Shown one piece after another: positions 26,517 to 35,852 of a stretch of DNA of 64,000 nt. The DNA is from F23-D06 sp947167635 (GTDB lineage Bacteria; Bacteroidota; Bacteroidia; Bacteroidales; WCHB1-69): the NCBI GenBank assembly GCA_947167635.1, contig CAMVIT010000004.1, forward strand, positions 34,189 through 98,188, in the 5' to 3' direction. Made by a program: the position numbers and the translations under genes. Every line of letters starts with the position of its first letter. Position 1 is the stretch's first letter. The notes beneath the pieces are model-generated. The model saw only the letters and a list, made by a program, of their open reading frames with translations. It did not search any database and had not been told where the DNA came from.

Positions 26517-27950
26517 ATGAAACCCTATCAGATACTGATTTTCATCGTTCTAATAATCTGTGCATTAGGTGCTGTGGTCTTCTTTTTTCCGAAAGACGGC
26601 GTGCGCATTGGAAAGGAAGAACTGCACTTTCCGACGATGGAACAGGTGTTGGTGGGCCCCGACGAGCCCGAGTTGAAAATCCAGGATAAGGAGGCCGATT
26701 CCGTGGCGCAAAAGAGGCTCAACGACATCAAGGACACACTTCGCCACTACCAGACTGCATTGACCGAGCAGGCAGGGCAATTCTACCTTCCCGACAACGA
26801 CGTCACCTTCTTCGACCGACTGTTTGGGCGCATGGAGCGGGCGCGTGGCAACCAGGAGGTGGTCCGTGTGCTGCACTACGGCGACTCGCAGATCGAGATG
26901 GACCGTATCTCCTGCAATTTGCGCAGCTATTTCCAGCGGCTTTTCGGCGGCGGAGGCCCCGGACTGGTGCCGGTTATCCAGACTATCCCCTCTTTTGCTG
27001 TCAGCCAGTCGGCCAGCGGTGCGCTGACGCTCTACTCGTCCTACGGCGAGGGCTCGCGCACGAAAGGCAACTACGGACTCATGTGCAAGTGCTACCGTCT
27101 TACGGGTGGCGCCACCTTCACGGCCTACGCCTCCCGCCACAAAGACACCGACCTGCGTGTGAAGCGCTTCTCCAACATCACCCTGCTCTACAACGACCGT
27201 GACGGCCACTTCAAAGCCACCCTCCGCGACCGCATGGGCTCCTACAAAGATACATGCTCGAATGGGCTTATGGGCATTCATGCATGCCATTGGCAGCTGG
27301 ATTCGGCCACCACTTCCGTGCAGATCTCCATGCAGGGCAACGCCGACCTCTACGGCATCATGTTGGATGACGGATATGGTGTCGCGGTGGACAACATCCC
27401 CCTGCGGGGCTCTTCCGGCGAGCAGTTCACCCTCATCACCGACACCCTGTTGCGCACCAACTACCGGCAGGCCAATGTGGGGATGATCATCCTCCAGTTC
27501 GGCGGCAACTCCATGCCCGTGATTTACAATGACAAGTCGCTTGAAAGGTATTGTGTGAGCATTGAGCGGCAAATCCGCCGCATCCGCAACAGCTGTCCGT
27601 CGGCGACGCTGCTGTTCATCGGCCCTTCTGACATGAGCACGCGGCGTGGCGGTGTGTTGCAGACCTACCCCATGCTGCCCCGTGTGGTGGACAGCCTGCG
27701 CACCATCGCCTTGCGCAACCATGCCGCCTATTGGGACATCTACGAGTACATGGGCGGCCACAATTCCATGATTGCCTGGCAACGCAACGGACTGGCCGGC
27801 CCCGATTATGTACACTTCACCCCGGCGGGGGCACGGCGCGTGGGCAAGGCCCTGGCCGACAACTTCGCCACCCTCTACGAACTGTACCGCACCCGCAAGA
27901 ATATTCCCCAAAACCAATTCGACACGCTATGGAACACCTCCGCCCGATAG
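26517..27950 (+). CDS. SGNH/GDSL-type acyl-esterase or acetyltransferase, membrane-anchored
   Basis: 477 residues from the ATG at 26517 (MKPYQILIFIVLIICALGAVVFFF), a signal anchor that places the rest in the periplasm. The SGNH block I motif is VLHYGDSQIEMDR (about 115-127, Ser nucleophile in GDS), block III lies near LQFGGNSMP, and the C-terminal Asp/His pair is in GPDYVHFTPAGARRVG (about 430-445). An inserted beta-rich domain separates blocks I and III. With the next two genes it resembles periplasmic acetylation systems (PatA/PatB or AlgI/J/X type), in which an MBOAT protein exports acetyl groups and an SGNH protein transfers them to a glycan. Confidence 0.8.
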   Translation: MKPYQILIFIVLIICALGAVVFFFPKDGVRIGKEELHFPTMEQVLVGPDEPELKIQDKEADSVAQKRLNDIKDTLRHYQTALTEQAGQFYLPDNDVTFFDRLFGRMERARGNQEVVRVLHYGDSQIEMDRISCNLRSYFQRLFGGGGPGLVPVIQTIPSFAVSQSASGALTLYSSYGEGSRTKGNYGLMCKCYRLTGGATFTAYASRHKDTDLRVKRFSNITLLYNDRDGHFKATLRDRMGSYKDTCSNGLMGIHACHWQLDSATTSVQISMQGNADLYGIMLDDGYGVAVDNIPLRGSSGEQFTLITDTLLRTNYRQANVGMIILQFGGNSMPVIYNDKSLERYCVSIERQIRRIRNSCPSATLLFIGPSDMSTRRGGVLQTYPMLPRVVDSLRTIALRNHAAYWDIYEYMGGHNSMIAWQRNGLAGPDYVHFTPAGARRVGKALADNFATLYELYRTRKNIPQNQFDTLWNTSAR

Positions 27951-29275
27951 TCTTGCTCTTTCTGCTGGTGCTCGCAGCGTGTGCCACATCCGCCCAGGTG
28001 GTCGTCGAGTCCGACTCCATTCCGGAGATTCCCACCTTCACCGACACGACCGGCATCGACTTGACAACAGTGCCGGACACCGTGGTGGTGGACACGGTCG
28101 TCGCCGAGGACCTTTACGAGCCTGGCGAGACAAGCATCCAGTATGGCATCGACACACTCTATTGGGGCGGCGACTCCACCACGCTGAAACACTTTTTCGA
28201 CAAGTGGCAGCGGCTCATGGCCACCCGGCAGGGCAACCTGCACATTGTCCACATCGGTGGCTCGCATGTACAGGCCGGCACCATGACGCACCGCATCCGC
28301 AAGCATCTGCTCGATGAGTACGGCGGTCCGCCTGCCGCACGAGGGTTCATTTTCCCCTATTCTACCGCCAACAAGTGCAACAATCCCGTTGACTACCGCG
28401 TCTCGAAGCTGAAAACCTTCAACCTCATCCGAAATGTCTATAAGGACTACACCTTCCCCCTCGGGGCCGCCGGCATCGCCGTCTGGAACAGCGACACCCT
28501 CAACTCCATCACGGTGAAGATGAATGCGGAAGGCTATGACTTCATGGCGGACACCATCATCCTGCTGGGCGACGCCCACGGCTGGCCTATCGACCCCATC
28601 CTGAAGGAGGATACCATCTATCATTTTCCTGACAGTATTGATTACCAGAACGGACGTTACCATTTTTATTTCGACCATCCCGTGCGCGACTTCACGCTCT
28701 TTCTCCCGTGCAGCAAGGGCGACACTTTTGTGGTCAACGGCATTCTGCTGCGCAACGGACGCCCGGGTGTCACGGTCTCTTCCATCGGCGTGAATGGTGC
28801 CCAGACGGGCTCCTATCTGCGTTGCCGGAACTTCACCCGTGACATGGAACTGCTCCGCCCCGACCTCGTCATCTTTGGCATCGGTGTCAACGATGCCTAC
28901 GGCAGCTCGTTCGATTCTGTGGCGTTCAAGAACAACTATCTGGAGCTGGTTCGCCGCATCCGCAGCGTGAACCCCGACTGCGCTTTCATCTTCTTCTCCA
29001 ACAATGATACCTGGAAGAAGGGACGGAAGGGCAAATATTATGTCAACCCCACGGGACCAGCCGTGGCCGAGGTGATGTACCGTCTCGCAGACCTCACCGG
29101 CGGTGCCGTGTGGGACCAGTTCGCCATCATGGGCGGCCTCAAGTCTATGGAGACTTGGCGCAAAAAGGGCTTGGCCCAGAAAGACCGCGTCCATTTCACC
29201 GCCGCCGGATACAACCTTATCGGAGACCTTTTCTTCGAGGCCTTCATTCGTGAAACCAAACCCAAGACGCGATGA
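27929..29275 (+). CDS. SGNH-type lipoprotein, second acetylation partner
   Basis: 448 residues from the ATG at 27929, which overlaps the previous gene by 22 bp. The signal peptide ends in a lipobox (LLVLAACATSAQ, Cys18), so it is probably lipid-anchored. SGNH block I reads HIGGSHVQAG (about 113), with Gly in place of the usual Asp before the Ser. Block III is FGIGVNDAYGS (about 313) and the C-terminal pair is KDRVHFTAAGYNLIG (about 425). It is a paralogue of the preceding protein in layout (block I, beta insert, blocks III-V) and probably acts on the same glycan. Peptidoglycan is the likely substrate because of the dcw context, but that is inference. Confidence 0.78.
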   Translation: MEHLRPIVLLFLLVLAACATSAQVVVESDSIPEIPTFTDTTGIDLTTVPDTVVVDTVVAEDLYEPGETSIQYGIDTLYWGGDSTTLKHFFDKWQRLMATRQGNLHIVHIGGSHVQAGTMTHRIRKHLLDEYGGPPAARGFIFPYSTANKCNNPVDYRVSKLKTFNLIRNVYKDYTFPLGAAGIAVWNSDTLNSITVKMNAEGYDFMADTIILLGDAHGWPIDPILKEDTIYHFPDSIDYQNGRYHFYFDHPVRDFTLFLPCSKGDTFVVNGILLRNGRPGVTVSSIGVNGAQTGSYLRCRNFTRDMELLRPDLVIFGIGVNDAYGSSFDSVAFKNNYLELVRRIRSVNPDCAFIFFSNNDTWKKGRKGKYYVNPTGPAVAEVMYRLADLTGGAVWDQFAIMGGLKSMETWRKKGLAQKDRVHFTAAGYNLIGDLFFEAFIRETKPKTR

Positions 29276-31131
29276 ACCTCGACAATCTCCGCATATTCTT
29301 CACCAACATCTTTTCCTTCAACGAGGAGTACCCGCTGCTGTTCACGCAGTTCAACTTCTGGGCTTTCTTCGCCTTTGTCTTCGCCTTCTTTACAATTTTC
29401 CATAAAAAAAGACTGCTGCGCAACAGCTTTCTCTTTTTCGCGAGCCTCTTTTTCTACTACAAAACCTCCGGGCTCTTTGTCCTGATCCTCATCTTCGACA
29501 TGTTTCTCGGATATTTCCTTGGCATCCTCATGGACCGCTCCAAGCGGCAGGGATTCCGGAAATTCCATGCGATTGTCGGAGTGGCGGTCAACTTGGCGGT
29601 GCTCTGCTATTTCAAGTACGCCTACTTCTTCACAGATGCCTATAACACGATGGTGGGTAGCGACCACGAGGTGATCAACTGGCTGGCGCAGTGGACCAAC
29701 GATTTGTCTGGAAAGGACTATTTCGATGCGTCCAAAATCCTGCTTCCGGTGGGCATCTCATTCTACACCTTCCAGAACATCAGTTATCTGGTGGATGTTT
29801 ACAAGCAAAAAATCCGGCATGTCACCAACATGCTGGACTTCGGCTTCTATGTCAGCTTCTTCCCCCAGTTGGTGGCGGGTCCCATCGTGCGTGCCGACCA
29901 GTTCGTGCCGCAGCTTTACAAGCCCTTCTTCCTCAGCCGCCGCCAGTTCGGCATCGCGGTTTTCTGGATCCTCAACGGCTTGGCCAAGAAGCTGATCATG
30001 AGCGACTACTTGGCGGTCAACTTCGTGGACCGCGTCTTCAACAACCCGTCGCTGTTCACGCCGTTCGAGAACCTGTCGGCACTGTTCATCTACTCTTTGC
30101 AGGTCTATGCTGACTTCTCCGGCTATACCGACATTGCCATCGGCGTGGCCATGCTGATGGGCTTCTATCTGCCCAAGAACTTCAATTCGCCTTACAAGGC
30201 CGATTCGCCGTCCAACTTTTGGAAGCGGTGGCACATTTCGCTTTCCAAGTGGCTGCAGGATTACCTGTATATCCCACTCGGCGGCAACCGCAACGCCACA
30301 TTCGGCACCTATTTCTGCATCCTCTTCATCGCCGCGGTCATAGTGATGCTGACCAAGAGCGCGGTCATCGCCAGTATTCTTGTGGCGTTGGCGGTCATCC
30401 TGCTGATTGTCTCGTTGGCTTCCAGGTCCGCGCGGCTGAAAATCAGCACCAACATCAACATGATGAACACGATGCTGTTGGGTGGTCTGTGGCACGGTGC
30501 CTCGTGGAATTTCATGATCTGGGGCGGGCTGAACGGCATCGGCATCTTGGGGTTCAAGGTATGGAGACATCTCAAACAGTGGATCCGCAGTGTCGTGTCG
30601 GGCTGTGTGTTTGTCATCTTCTTTGTGTGCAATTACTTGTGGCCGGCTCCCGTGCTGGTGATTTTCACCGTCTGGTCAGGCATCTTTTTTGTGGGGACGC
30701 TTGTCCGCTGCCTCTTTTCCGCCATTTTCCCGAACCGTGACATCGCATGGCTTAACAACAGCTGGAACATCCTGATGACCTTCGTTTTCATCTCTTTCAC
30801 GCGACTTTTCTTCCGCTCTGGCTCGAATTTGGATCCTGCTGTGGCCAACGAGACGGCGTGGAACACGGCGCGCGCAATGGTCAACAGCATCGGTGGGGCA
30901 TGGAACACGGCGGTGATTCCCGACATCCTGTCCAACTATTGGCGTGTTTTTGCGCTCTTCGCCGCCGGCATGGTCATCCACTGGCTTCCCGACAGATGGA
31001 AAAGATGGTATCGCGTCAACTTCGCCTTGATGCCGGTTTGGCTCATGGGCATCGTGGTGGTGGTCATCGTGTTCGTGCTCTACCAGTTCGTCACCGCCGA
31101 CCTGCAGCCGTTTATCTATTTCCAGTTTTAG
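29272..31131 (+). CDS. MBOAT family O-acyltransferase (AlgI/PatA-like)
   Basis: 619 residues, about 12-14 membrane segments, overlapping the upstream stop by 4 bp (ATGA). MBOAT hallmarks are present: FWKRWHISLSKWLQDYLYIPLGGNR and the catalytic His in GGLWHGASWNFMIWGG. Such proteins take an acetyl group from a cytoplasmic donor and pass it across the membrane to a periplasmic SGNH partner. Together with the two SGNH genes this forms a complete candidate acetylation module. It is longer than AlgI (about 520) owing to an extra C-terminal membrane region. Confidence 0.92.
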   Translation: MNLDNLRIFFTNIFSFNEEYPLLFTQFNFWAFFAFVFAFFTIFHKKRLLRNSFLFFASLFFYYKTSGLFVLILIFDMFLGYFLGILMDRSKRQGFRKFHAIVGVAVNLAVLCYFKYAYFFTDAYNTMVGSDHEVINWLAQWTNDLSGKDYFDASKILLPVGISFYTFQNISYLVDVYKQKIRHVTNMLDFGFYVSFFPQLVAGPIVRADQFVPQLYKPFFLSRRQFGIAVFWILNGLAKKLIMSDYLAVNFVDRVFNNPSLFTPFENLSALFIYSLQVYADFSGYTDIAIGVAMLMGFYLPKNFNSPYKADSPSNFWKRWHISLSKWLQDYLYIPLGGNRNATFGTYFCILFIAAVIVMLTKSAVIASILVALAVILLIVSLASRSARLKISTNINMMNTMLLGGLWHGASWNFMIWGGLNGIGILGFKVWRHLKQWIRSVVSGCVFVIFFVCNYLWPAPVLVIFTVWSGIFFVGTLVRCLFSAIFPNRDIAWLNNSWNILMTFVFISFTRLFFRSGSNLDPAVANETAWNTARAMVNSIGGAWNTAVIPDILSNYWRVFALFAAGMVIHWLPDRWKRWYRVNFALMPVWLMGIVVVVIVFVLYQFVTADLQPFIYFQF

Positions 31132-31145
31132 TGGTTGGTAGTTTG

Positions 31146-31391
31146 GGGAGGTTCCGCTGTCTGGCGCCGGCGGAATGGTGGCGTAAAAAATGTGGAAATT
31201 ATATACCTGATGGCACAGATCAGGGCTTTTGCATCCTTTTTTTTATTTGGGCGTGCCGGCGCGGCGCGGAATCGCGTCACATTCGCACACGTCGTCAAAT
31301 ACCGCCGCGCCGTCGGGCTTTCCGTTCCAATGATTTTGGCTTAGAGCCCACCACCATTCCGCCACCGACGATGGGAGGTGGCGGAACCTCC
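31146..31391. repeat. nested palindromic element, copy 2
   Basis: About 246 bp. The outer ends are GGGAGGTTCCGC and GCGGAACCTCC (inverted), inside which are CGGAATGGTGG and CCACCATTCCG (inverted). The central part carries the stem GGCGCGGCG / CGCCGCGCC (31258-31266 and 31303-31311). The outer motifs are the same as in copies 1 and 3; the centre differs. Confidence 0.75.
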
Positions 31392-31468
31392 GACTGGCAA
31401 CGGCACACATTCCCGCCAAAATCATTTCCACTTCAATCCCTCACGCAGGCTCGTTGAACCCCACACCC

Positions 31469-31540
31469 GTTTCGCGGCGAGCAACCCACACCCTCGTCTC
31501 GACATTCTCCCGCGCCGCGATTTTTCCGCGCGCACCCCTT
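31469..31540 (+). repeat. upstream GC-rich block shared with 17286-17358
   Basis: Begins GTTTCGCGGCGAGCAACCC and ends GCGCGCACCCC. It matches the reverse complement of 17286-17358 with scattered substitutions, and lies about 65 bp before the promoter of the paralogous surface-protein gene. Confidence 0.75.
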
Positions 31541-31603
31541 TTCTACCGAGCTTTAGCCCCTGTAACATTTTATTGTTCACTTGCGTATATTAAAAAAAAA
31601 ATG

Positions 31604-31611
31604 TATTTTTG
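31604..31611 (+). promoter_or_regulatory. -7 box (TATTTTTG) for the 1364-residue surface protein gene
   Basis: Exact TAnnTTTG match with a TTG 20 bp upstream (31581-31583) as a -33 element. The leader is about 75 nt. Confidence 0.65.
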
Positions 31612-31692
31612 CATGTTTTTGAATTAGGGTAATATATATATTAGCAATAGTTACATAAAAATCTGATTATTAAATTGTTAAATATAATGATT

Positions 31693-34600
31693 ATGAAAAA
31701 ATTTACTTTAAGCACGCTGTTTTTGACAGCAATTTTGTCGTTGGGTCTGCTTGTGAACCAGATCTTTGCCCAGACGGTAATAACATCTGGGACAGTGTAC
31801 ACTTCCGGCACCTCGTTTTCTGTGCCAAATGGCTACAAGGTCGTCAAGGTTGAAGCCTGGGGCGGCGGTGGCGGTGGCGAAAGAAACTCCACCATTTGCG
31901 GTGACGGCGGCGGTGGCGGCGGTTACGCGTGTATTAACTTGGACGGCTCTTTGGTAGGACCTGTCACATTTAACGTTACCATTGGTGATGGCGGTTCAGC
32001 TGCAAGCGGGGAAGATGCCTTAGGCTGCCCGGGTGGTACCACGACTGTGTCATACGGCGGCACTTGGATGGTGCAGGCTACCGGTGGCCGCGGCGGTGGA
32101 CATACCGGCACTTACTCTTGTGGCGGTGATGCCTCGTTCTATGGTCGTGCTGGCGGTACAGGAAGCGTAAATACGGCTTTTTCAGGCTACTCGTCACAGG
32201 TGACCAATAATGGCGGCTCCGGCGGCTCGGGAAGTAGAAGTGTAGGAATGAGAGCAGGTGGCGGCGGCGGTGCTGCTGGCAGTGCGTCTGGTGTCGGTGC
32301 TTCTGGAAATGATGGCTATACGAATGCTATTAATGCTACCGGAGGAAATGGCGGGACAGGTACGAATGGTGCCGGTTCCGGTGGTCGCGGCGGAGATAAT
32401 GGTTTTGCTGATAGTGGTGGCGATAACGGTACTGCTCCCGGCGGTGGCGGTGGTGGTTGCCCGAATAGGGGACTTATCGTAGCTGTGTATCCTGGAAATG
32501 GCGCGGTAGGCGGTGTCCGCTTCACGTTGGAAGTGGCCTGCGATGTCGCTGCGGGTGCAATAGCAGCCAGTACATGGGTCTGCAACCCTGGTGATACAGC
32601 GATTATAATTACCAGTACAACAGTTGCTTCAAGCACCAACGCGGGCACTTATGTTTGGCAGTACTCTACCGACAACTCATCCTGGAGCAATAATATCTCC
32701 GATGCCAATGCTGAACAATACACAGCTACTGCTACTGGTTACTATCGTAGAGGTTATGCCGTCAGTGGCTGCTCCACGGTTTACACAGAATCTGTCTATG
32801 TGACCCGTCCGAGCGACATCAACCCCGGTACTCTCAAAGATGGTAACGAGAAAATCGAAAAAGTGATCTGCTCCGGTGATCCTGTCAACATTACCCTCTC
32901 CAAAACATATTCAGGAAATGTCGACTGGCAAACATCTACCGACGGCAGTAACTGGTCAACTGTCGCTACTGCGAATACTTATACCATAGATATGACCAGC
33001 GTCACTACCACCACCTACGTGCGCTACATTGTGAATTACACGGCTTCGTGTGGCATTCCTTCCAATAACATTTATACGATTACGGTCAACGCGCTTCCTG
33101 TGGTCAACAGCATCACGGCTCCTACGAATCTGTGTCCGGGCCAGTCCTCTTATGACCTGAATGCAAACATCACGTCCAGCGCAGATATCTCTACCTACAC
33201 TTGGACGGGCGTTACCAGTAATACGGGCGCAACAGCGCAAATTGTTCCTTCTGGTTATCAGTGTGGACATCTTTACAGCTATTCCCTTAAGGTGACGGAT
33301 GAGAACGGTTGCGAAAGTGAGGAGGTGTCTGGTAACTTCACCACCACCACCCCGGCTTTGACCATCGGTACTATCACCGATCTGACTGCGTTCTCTGATG
33401 GTGCCTGTGGCTTCAGCATTCCCACCGAAGAAGCCCTGACAGCGGCTGTCAATGCGGCCCTCACCTCCTCTTGTGGAAACACAGTGACGTTGAGCAATAT
33501 CTCCCCCGCGGCTGAAAGTCCAATTACTGGTCCTACCGCGGTGGAGGCTACGGTTACCGACAGGTGCGGCAACACCCTTACCCAGCCTGTCACCATCAAC
33601 ATTGTGATACCGGCCGCTCCCTCTGCGGTAAACATTACCGCTGATGATGTGTATCTCTGCCCGGGTGAGACCACCACGCTGACCGTAGATGTTACAGCGG
33701 AGGAGCCCACATACACATGGGATCCCTCATCATTGGGCTCGGCTGCCACGGCTACTACTATCGCCTACACGGCTGAGGATGTGGTCGCACACGCGGACAA
33801 CTACTCTGTTGTGGTGACCGACAAATATGGCTGTACCGGAACAGGTAACTTCACTGTCTATACCATGCCGAAGGCATACGTTGCCGACAAGGAATACACC
33901 ATCTGCGCCGACAATGCCGCCACGATGTCCCTTGCTACTGGCGACAAGGTGCCGGCAGGAAACAGCACAATAGATCCCTTTACCTTCAACTACACCACCA
34001 CCTACACTTGGACCATCGTTTCCAATACCGGTGTGGGCGGTGCTGCCGCAGGCACGAACCAAGCCGCCTTCACCACGGGCACGCTGACCAACACCACCTT
34101 GGAGATGCAAACGGTGGTTTACTCAGTGGTTCCCACCACGGTCACAACAGTTGAAGGCACGGAAGTCACCAGCTGTACGGGTGACGCTTTCACGGTGACG
34201 GTTAAAGTGAGACCGAAGGTCACCAACGACGGGGCCATCACCAACTTCGACGATGCCGATGTCATCATCACCCTCTGGTACGGTGCTTGCGACACGCTGT
34301 ACTATGTGGAGACCCCGACATACGACAACAACATCCTTCCCGCAGATCTTGCCGTTTATCTGACCAACGACAAGGGCGGCAGTGTCAACGCCGGCACCCT
34401 GCTGGGTCGTATCGCTCCGGGCGAATATACCATCAGATGGACCTTCACGGATGAATGCGGTAACAACATCTACTTCGACAAGAAGTATATCGTACGCTAT
34501 CCGAACTGCGGCGATGCGGATCCCAACTACACGGAGCCGTTCTACGCTGTCGATGCCGATGGTGTCTCATACCACACCGTGCGTATCGGCTGCGAGTGCT

Positions 34601-35787
34601 GGACTGCCGAGAACCTGCGCAGCACCAAGTATTCCGACGACACCGACATTCCTTCATCCAACGTCTATCATAGCGACGACTATCCCAACGATGCCGAGAA
34701 CGAGGCCAAGTTCGGCCGTCTCTACAGCTGGTATTCCGCCATGCATGTGACGGAAGGCGATGACACTGCCGAGCCCGCTACCTCCAACAGCCCCGTGGGC
34801 CGCTATGTGCAGGGCGTCTGCCCCGCCGGCTGGGCTGTGCCTGCTGTTGGCATCTACACTTCCATGAAGAACATCTCCGGCGCCATCGAGAACGTCAAGT
34901 CGTCCGACCAGACCACCTGGCTGCCCGGTCTCGCCGGCATTGCCCCCGGCAGCGGCTTCAACGCCAAGGGCGCAGGCTACTACGAGAGCTATATTGACCG
35001 TTACATGAACCTGCTCGGCCAGACGGACTTCTGGACCAGCACCATTGGACCTACGGTACAGAAGGGCACCTGCGTCGAGATTACGCATGTCTGCCCCGAG
35101 ATGCTCATCAAGGACTACATGAAGGGCCTCGGCTTCAGCGTCCGCTGCGTCAAGAGAGACGAGAAAGACTTCACTTGCGGCACTTCCAAGATGAGAGCCG
35201 CCAGTGGCAACGAGTATGAGACTGTGCAAATCGGCACCCAGTGCTGGTCTAAGAGCAACCTGCACGAAAGAGTTGGAAATGAGGGTGACAGTCACGGTAA
35301 TCCCTCGAGCGACATAGCCCCTTATTACTATATTAATTCAGGACAAGATCCCGTAATCTATGGCTATTATTATAATTGGGAAGCAGCCCAAATAGCCTGT
35401 CCGGACGGCTGGCATCTGCCATCTCAAGAAGAAGTACGTCAATTGGTCTCTTACATGTCCACTGTACCTGAATATCAGTGTGACGGTGAGTTTTCAGCAA
35501 AATCATTAGCTTACACTTCGGGCTGGCCTGTCGATAACGACAACAGCTGTACTGTGGGTAGTGACCAAAGCACGAATAATGCTTCAGGATTTTCAGCTAT
35601 ATGTACGGGTAACTATACAGGAAACATTAATCAATACCTGGCTGTTTTCTGGAGCGCAACTTCTTCTACCTTTAGTAACGGAGATTTATCAGCTTGTGAT
35701 TACCATCTTTATTACAATAATACTTCTCTGTTGTTTTCTTATGTTTCCAGATGGCATAATAGTTCTGTCCGCTGTCTGAAAGATTAA
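31693..35787 (+). CDS. glycine-rich surface protein with two Fibrobacter-type paralogous domains
   Basis: 1364 residues from the ATG at 31693 (MKKFTLSTLFLTAILSLGLLVNQIFAQ); an ATG two codons upstream is equally possible. Order: signal peptide; Gly-rich domain (about 45-275, many GGGGG runs); Ig/PKD-like repeats (about 280-940); a Fibrobacter succinogenes major paralogous domain (about 950-1155, VRIGCECWTAENL, FGRLYSWYSAM, GVCPAGWAVP, GFSVRCVKR); and a second, divergent copy (about 1162-1364, VQIGTQCWSKSNL, YYYNWEAAQIACPDGWHLP, SSVRCLKD). The first copy is very similar to the end of the 932-residue paralogue. The second copy has AT-richer DNA and no counterpart there. Likely secreted or surface-bound; no type IX sorting domain seen. 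Confidence 0.8.
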   Translation: MKKFTLSTLFLTAILSLGLLVNQIFAQTVITSGTVYTSGTSFSVPNGYKVVKVEAWGGGGGGERNSTICGDGGGGGGYACINLDGSLVGPVTFNVTIGDGGSAASGEDALGCPGGTTTVSYGGTWMVQATGGRGGGHTGTYSCGGDASFYGRAGGTGSVNTAFSGYSSQVTNNGGSGGSGSRSVGMRAGGGGGAAGSASGVGASGNDGYTNAINATGGNGGTGTNGAGSGGRGGDNGFADSGGDNGTAPGGGGGGCPNRGLIVAVYPGNGAVGGVRFTLEVACDVAAGAIAASTWVCNPGDTAIIITSTTVASSTNAGTYVWQYSTDNSSWSNNISDANAEQYTATATGYYRRGYAVSGCSTVYTESVYVTRPSDINPGTLKDGNEKIEKVICSGDPVNITLSKTYSGNVDWQTSTDGSNWSTVATANTYTIDMTSVTTTTYVRYIVNYTASCGIPSNNIYTITVNALPVVNSITAPTNLCPGQSSYDLNANITSSADISTYTWTGVTSNTGATAQIVPSGYQCGHLYSYSLKVTDENGCESEEVSGNFTTTTPALTIGTITDLTAFSDGACGFSIPTEEALTAAVNAALTSSCGNTVTLSNISPAAESPITGPTAVEATVTDRCGNTLTQPVTINIVIPAAPSAVNITADDVYLCPGETTTLTVDVTAEEPTYTWDPSSLGSAATATTIAYTAEDVVAHADNYSVVVTDKYGCTGTGNFTVYTMPKAYVADKEYTICADNAATMSLATGDKVPAGNSTIDPFTFNYTTTYTWTIVSNTGVGGAAAGTNQAAFTTGTLTNTTLEMQTVVYSVVPTTVTTVEGTEVTSCTGDAFTVTVKVRPKVTNDGAITNFDDADVIITLWYGACDTLYYVETPTYDNNILPADLAVYLTNDKGGSVNAGTLLGRIAPGEYTIRWTFTDECGNNIYFDKKYIVRYPNCGDADPNYTEPFYAVDADGVSYHTVRIGCECWTAENLRSTKYSDDTDIPSSNVYHSDDYPNDAENEAKFGRLYSWYSAMHVTEGDDTAEPATSNSPVGRYVQGVCPAGWAVPAVGIYTSMKNISGAIENVKSSDQTTWLPGLAGIAPGSGFNAKGAGYYESYIDRYMNLLGQTDFWTSTIGPTVQKGTCVEITHVCPEMLIKDYMKGLGFSVRCVKRDEKDFTCGTSKMRAASGNEYETVQIGTQCWSKSNLHERVGNEGDSHGNPSSDIAPYYYINSGQDPVIYGYYYNWEAAQIACPDGWHLPSQEEVRQLVSYMSTVPEYQCDGEFSAKSLAYTSGWPVDNDNSCTVGSDQSTNNASGFSAICTGNYTGNINQYLAVFWSATSSTFSNGDLSACDYHLYYNNTSLLFSYVSRWHNSSVRCLKD

Positions 35788-35811
35788 AAATAGTTAGCAA
35801 TTGGCAATATA

Positions 35812-35842
35812 GGGCGTGGCCGCGGGGCTGCGCCCTTTTTTT
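35812..35842 (+). terminator. intrinsic terminator of the 1364-residue surface protein gene
   Basis: GC stem GGGCGTGGCC... / ...GGCTGCGCCC followed by seven T, 25 bp after the stop codon. Nearly identical to the hairpin after the paralogue (14205-14237). Confidence 0.85.
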
Positions 35843-35852
35843 GGTGGTAGGT

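Larger units (their letters stand above)
31132..31692. other. 560-bp gap: palindromic element, shared block and promoter, no gene
   Basis: From left to right it holds a nested palindromic element (31146-31391), a GC-rich block shared with the region upstream of the paralogous surface gene (31469-31540), and an AT-rich leader with the -7 box at 31604-31611. No coding sequence seen. Confidence 0.7.
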
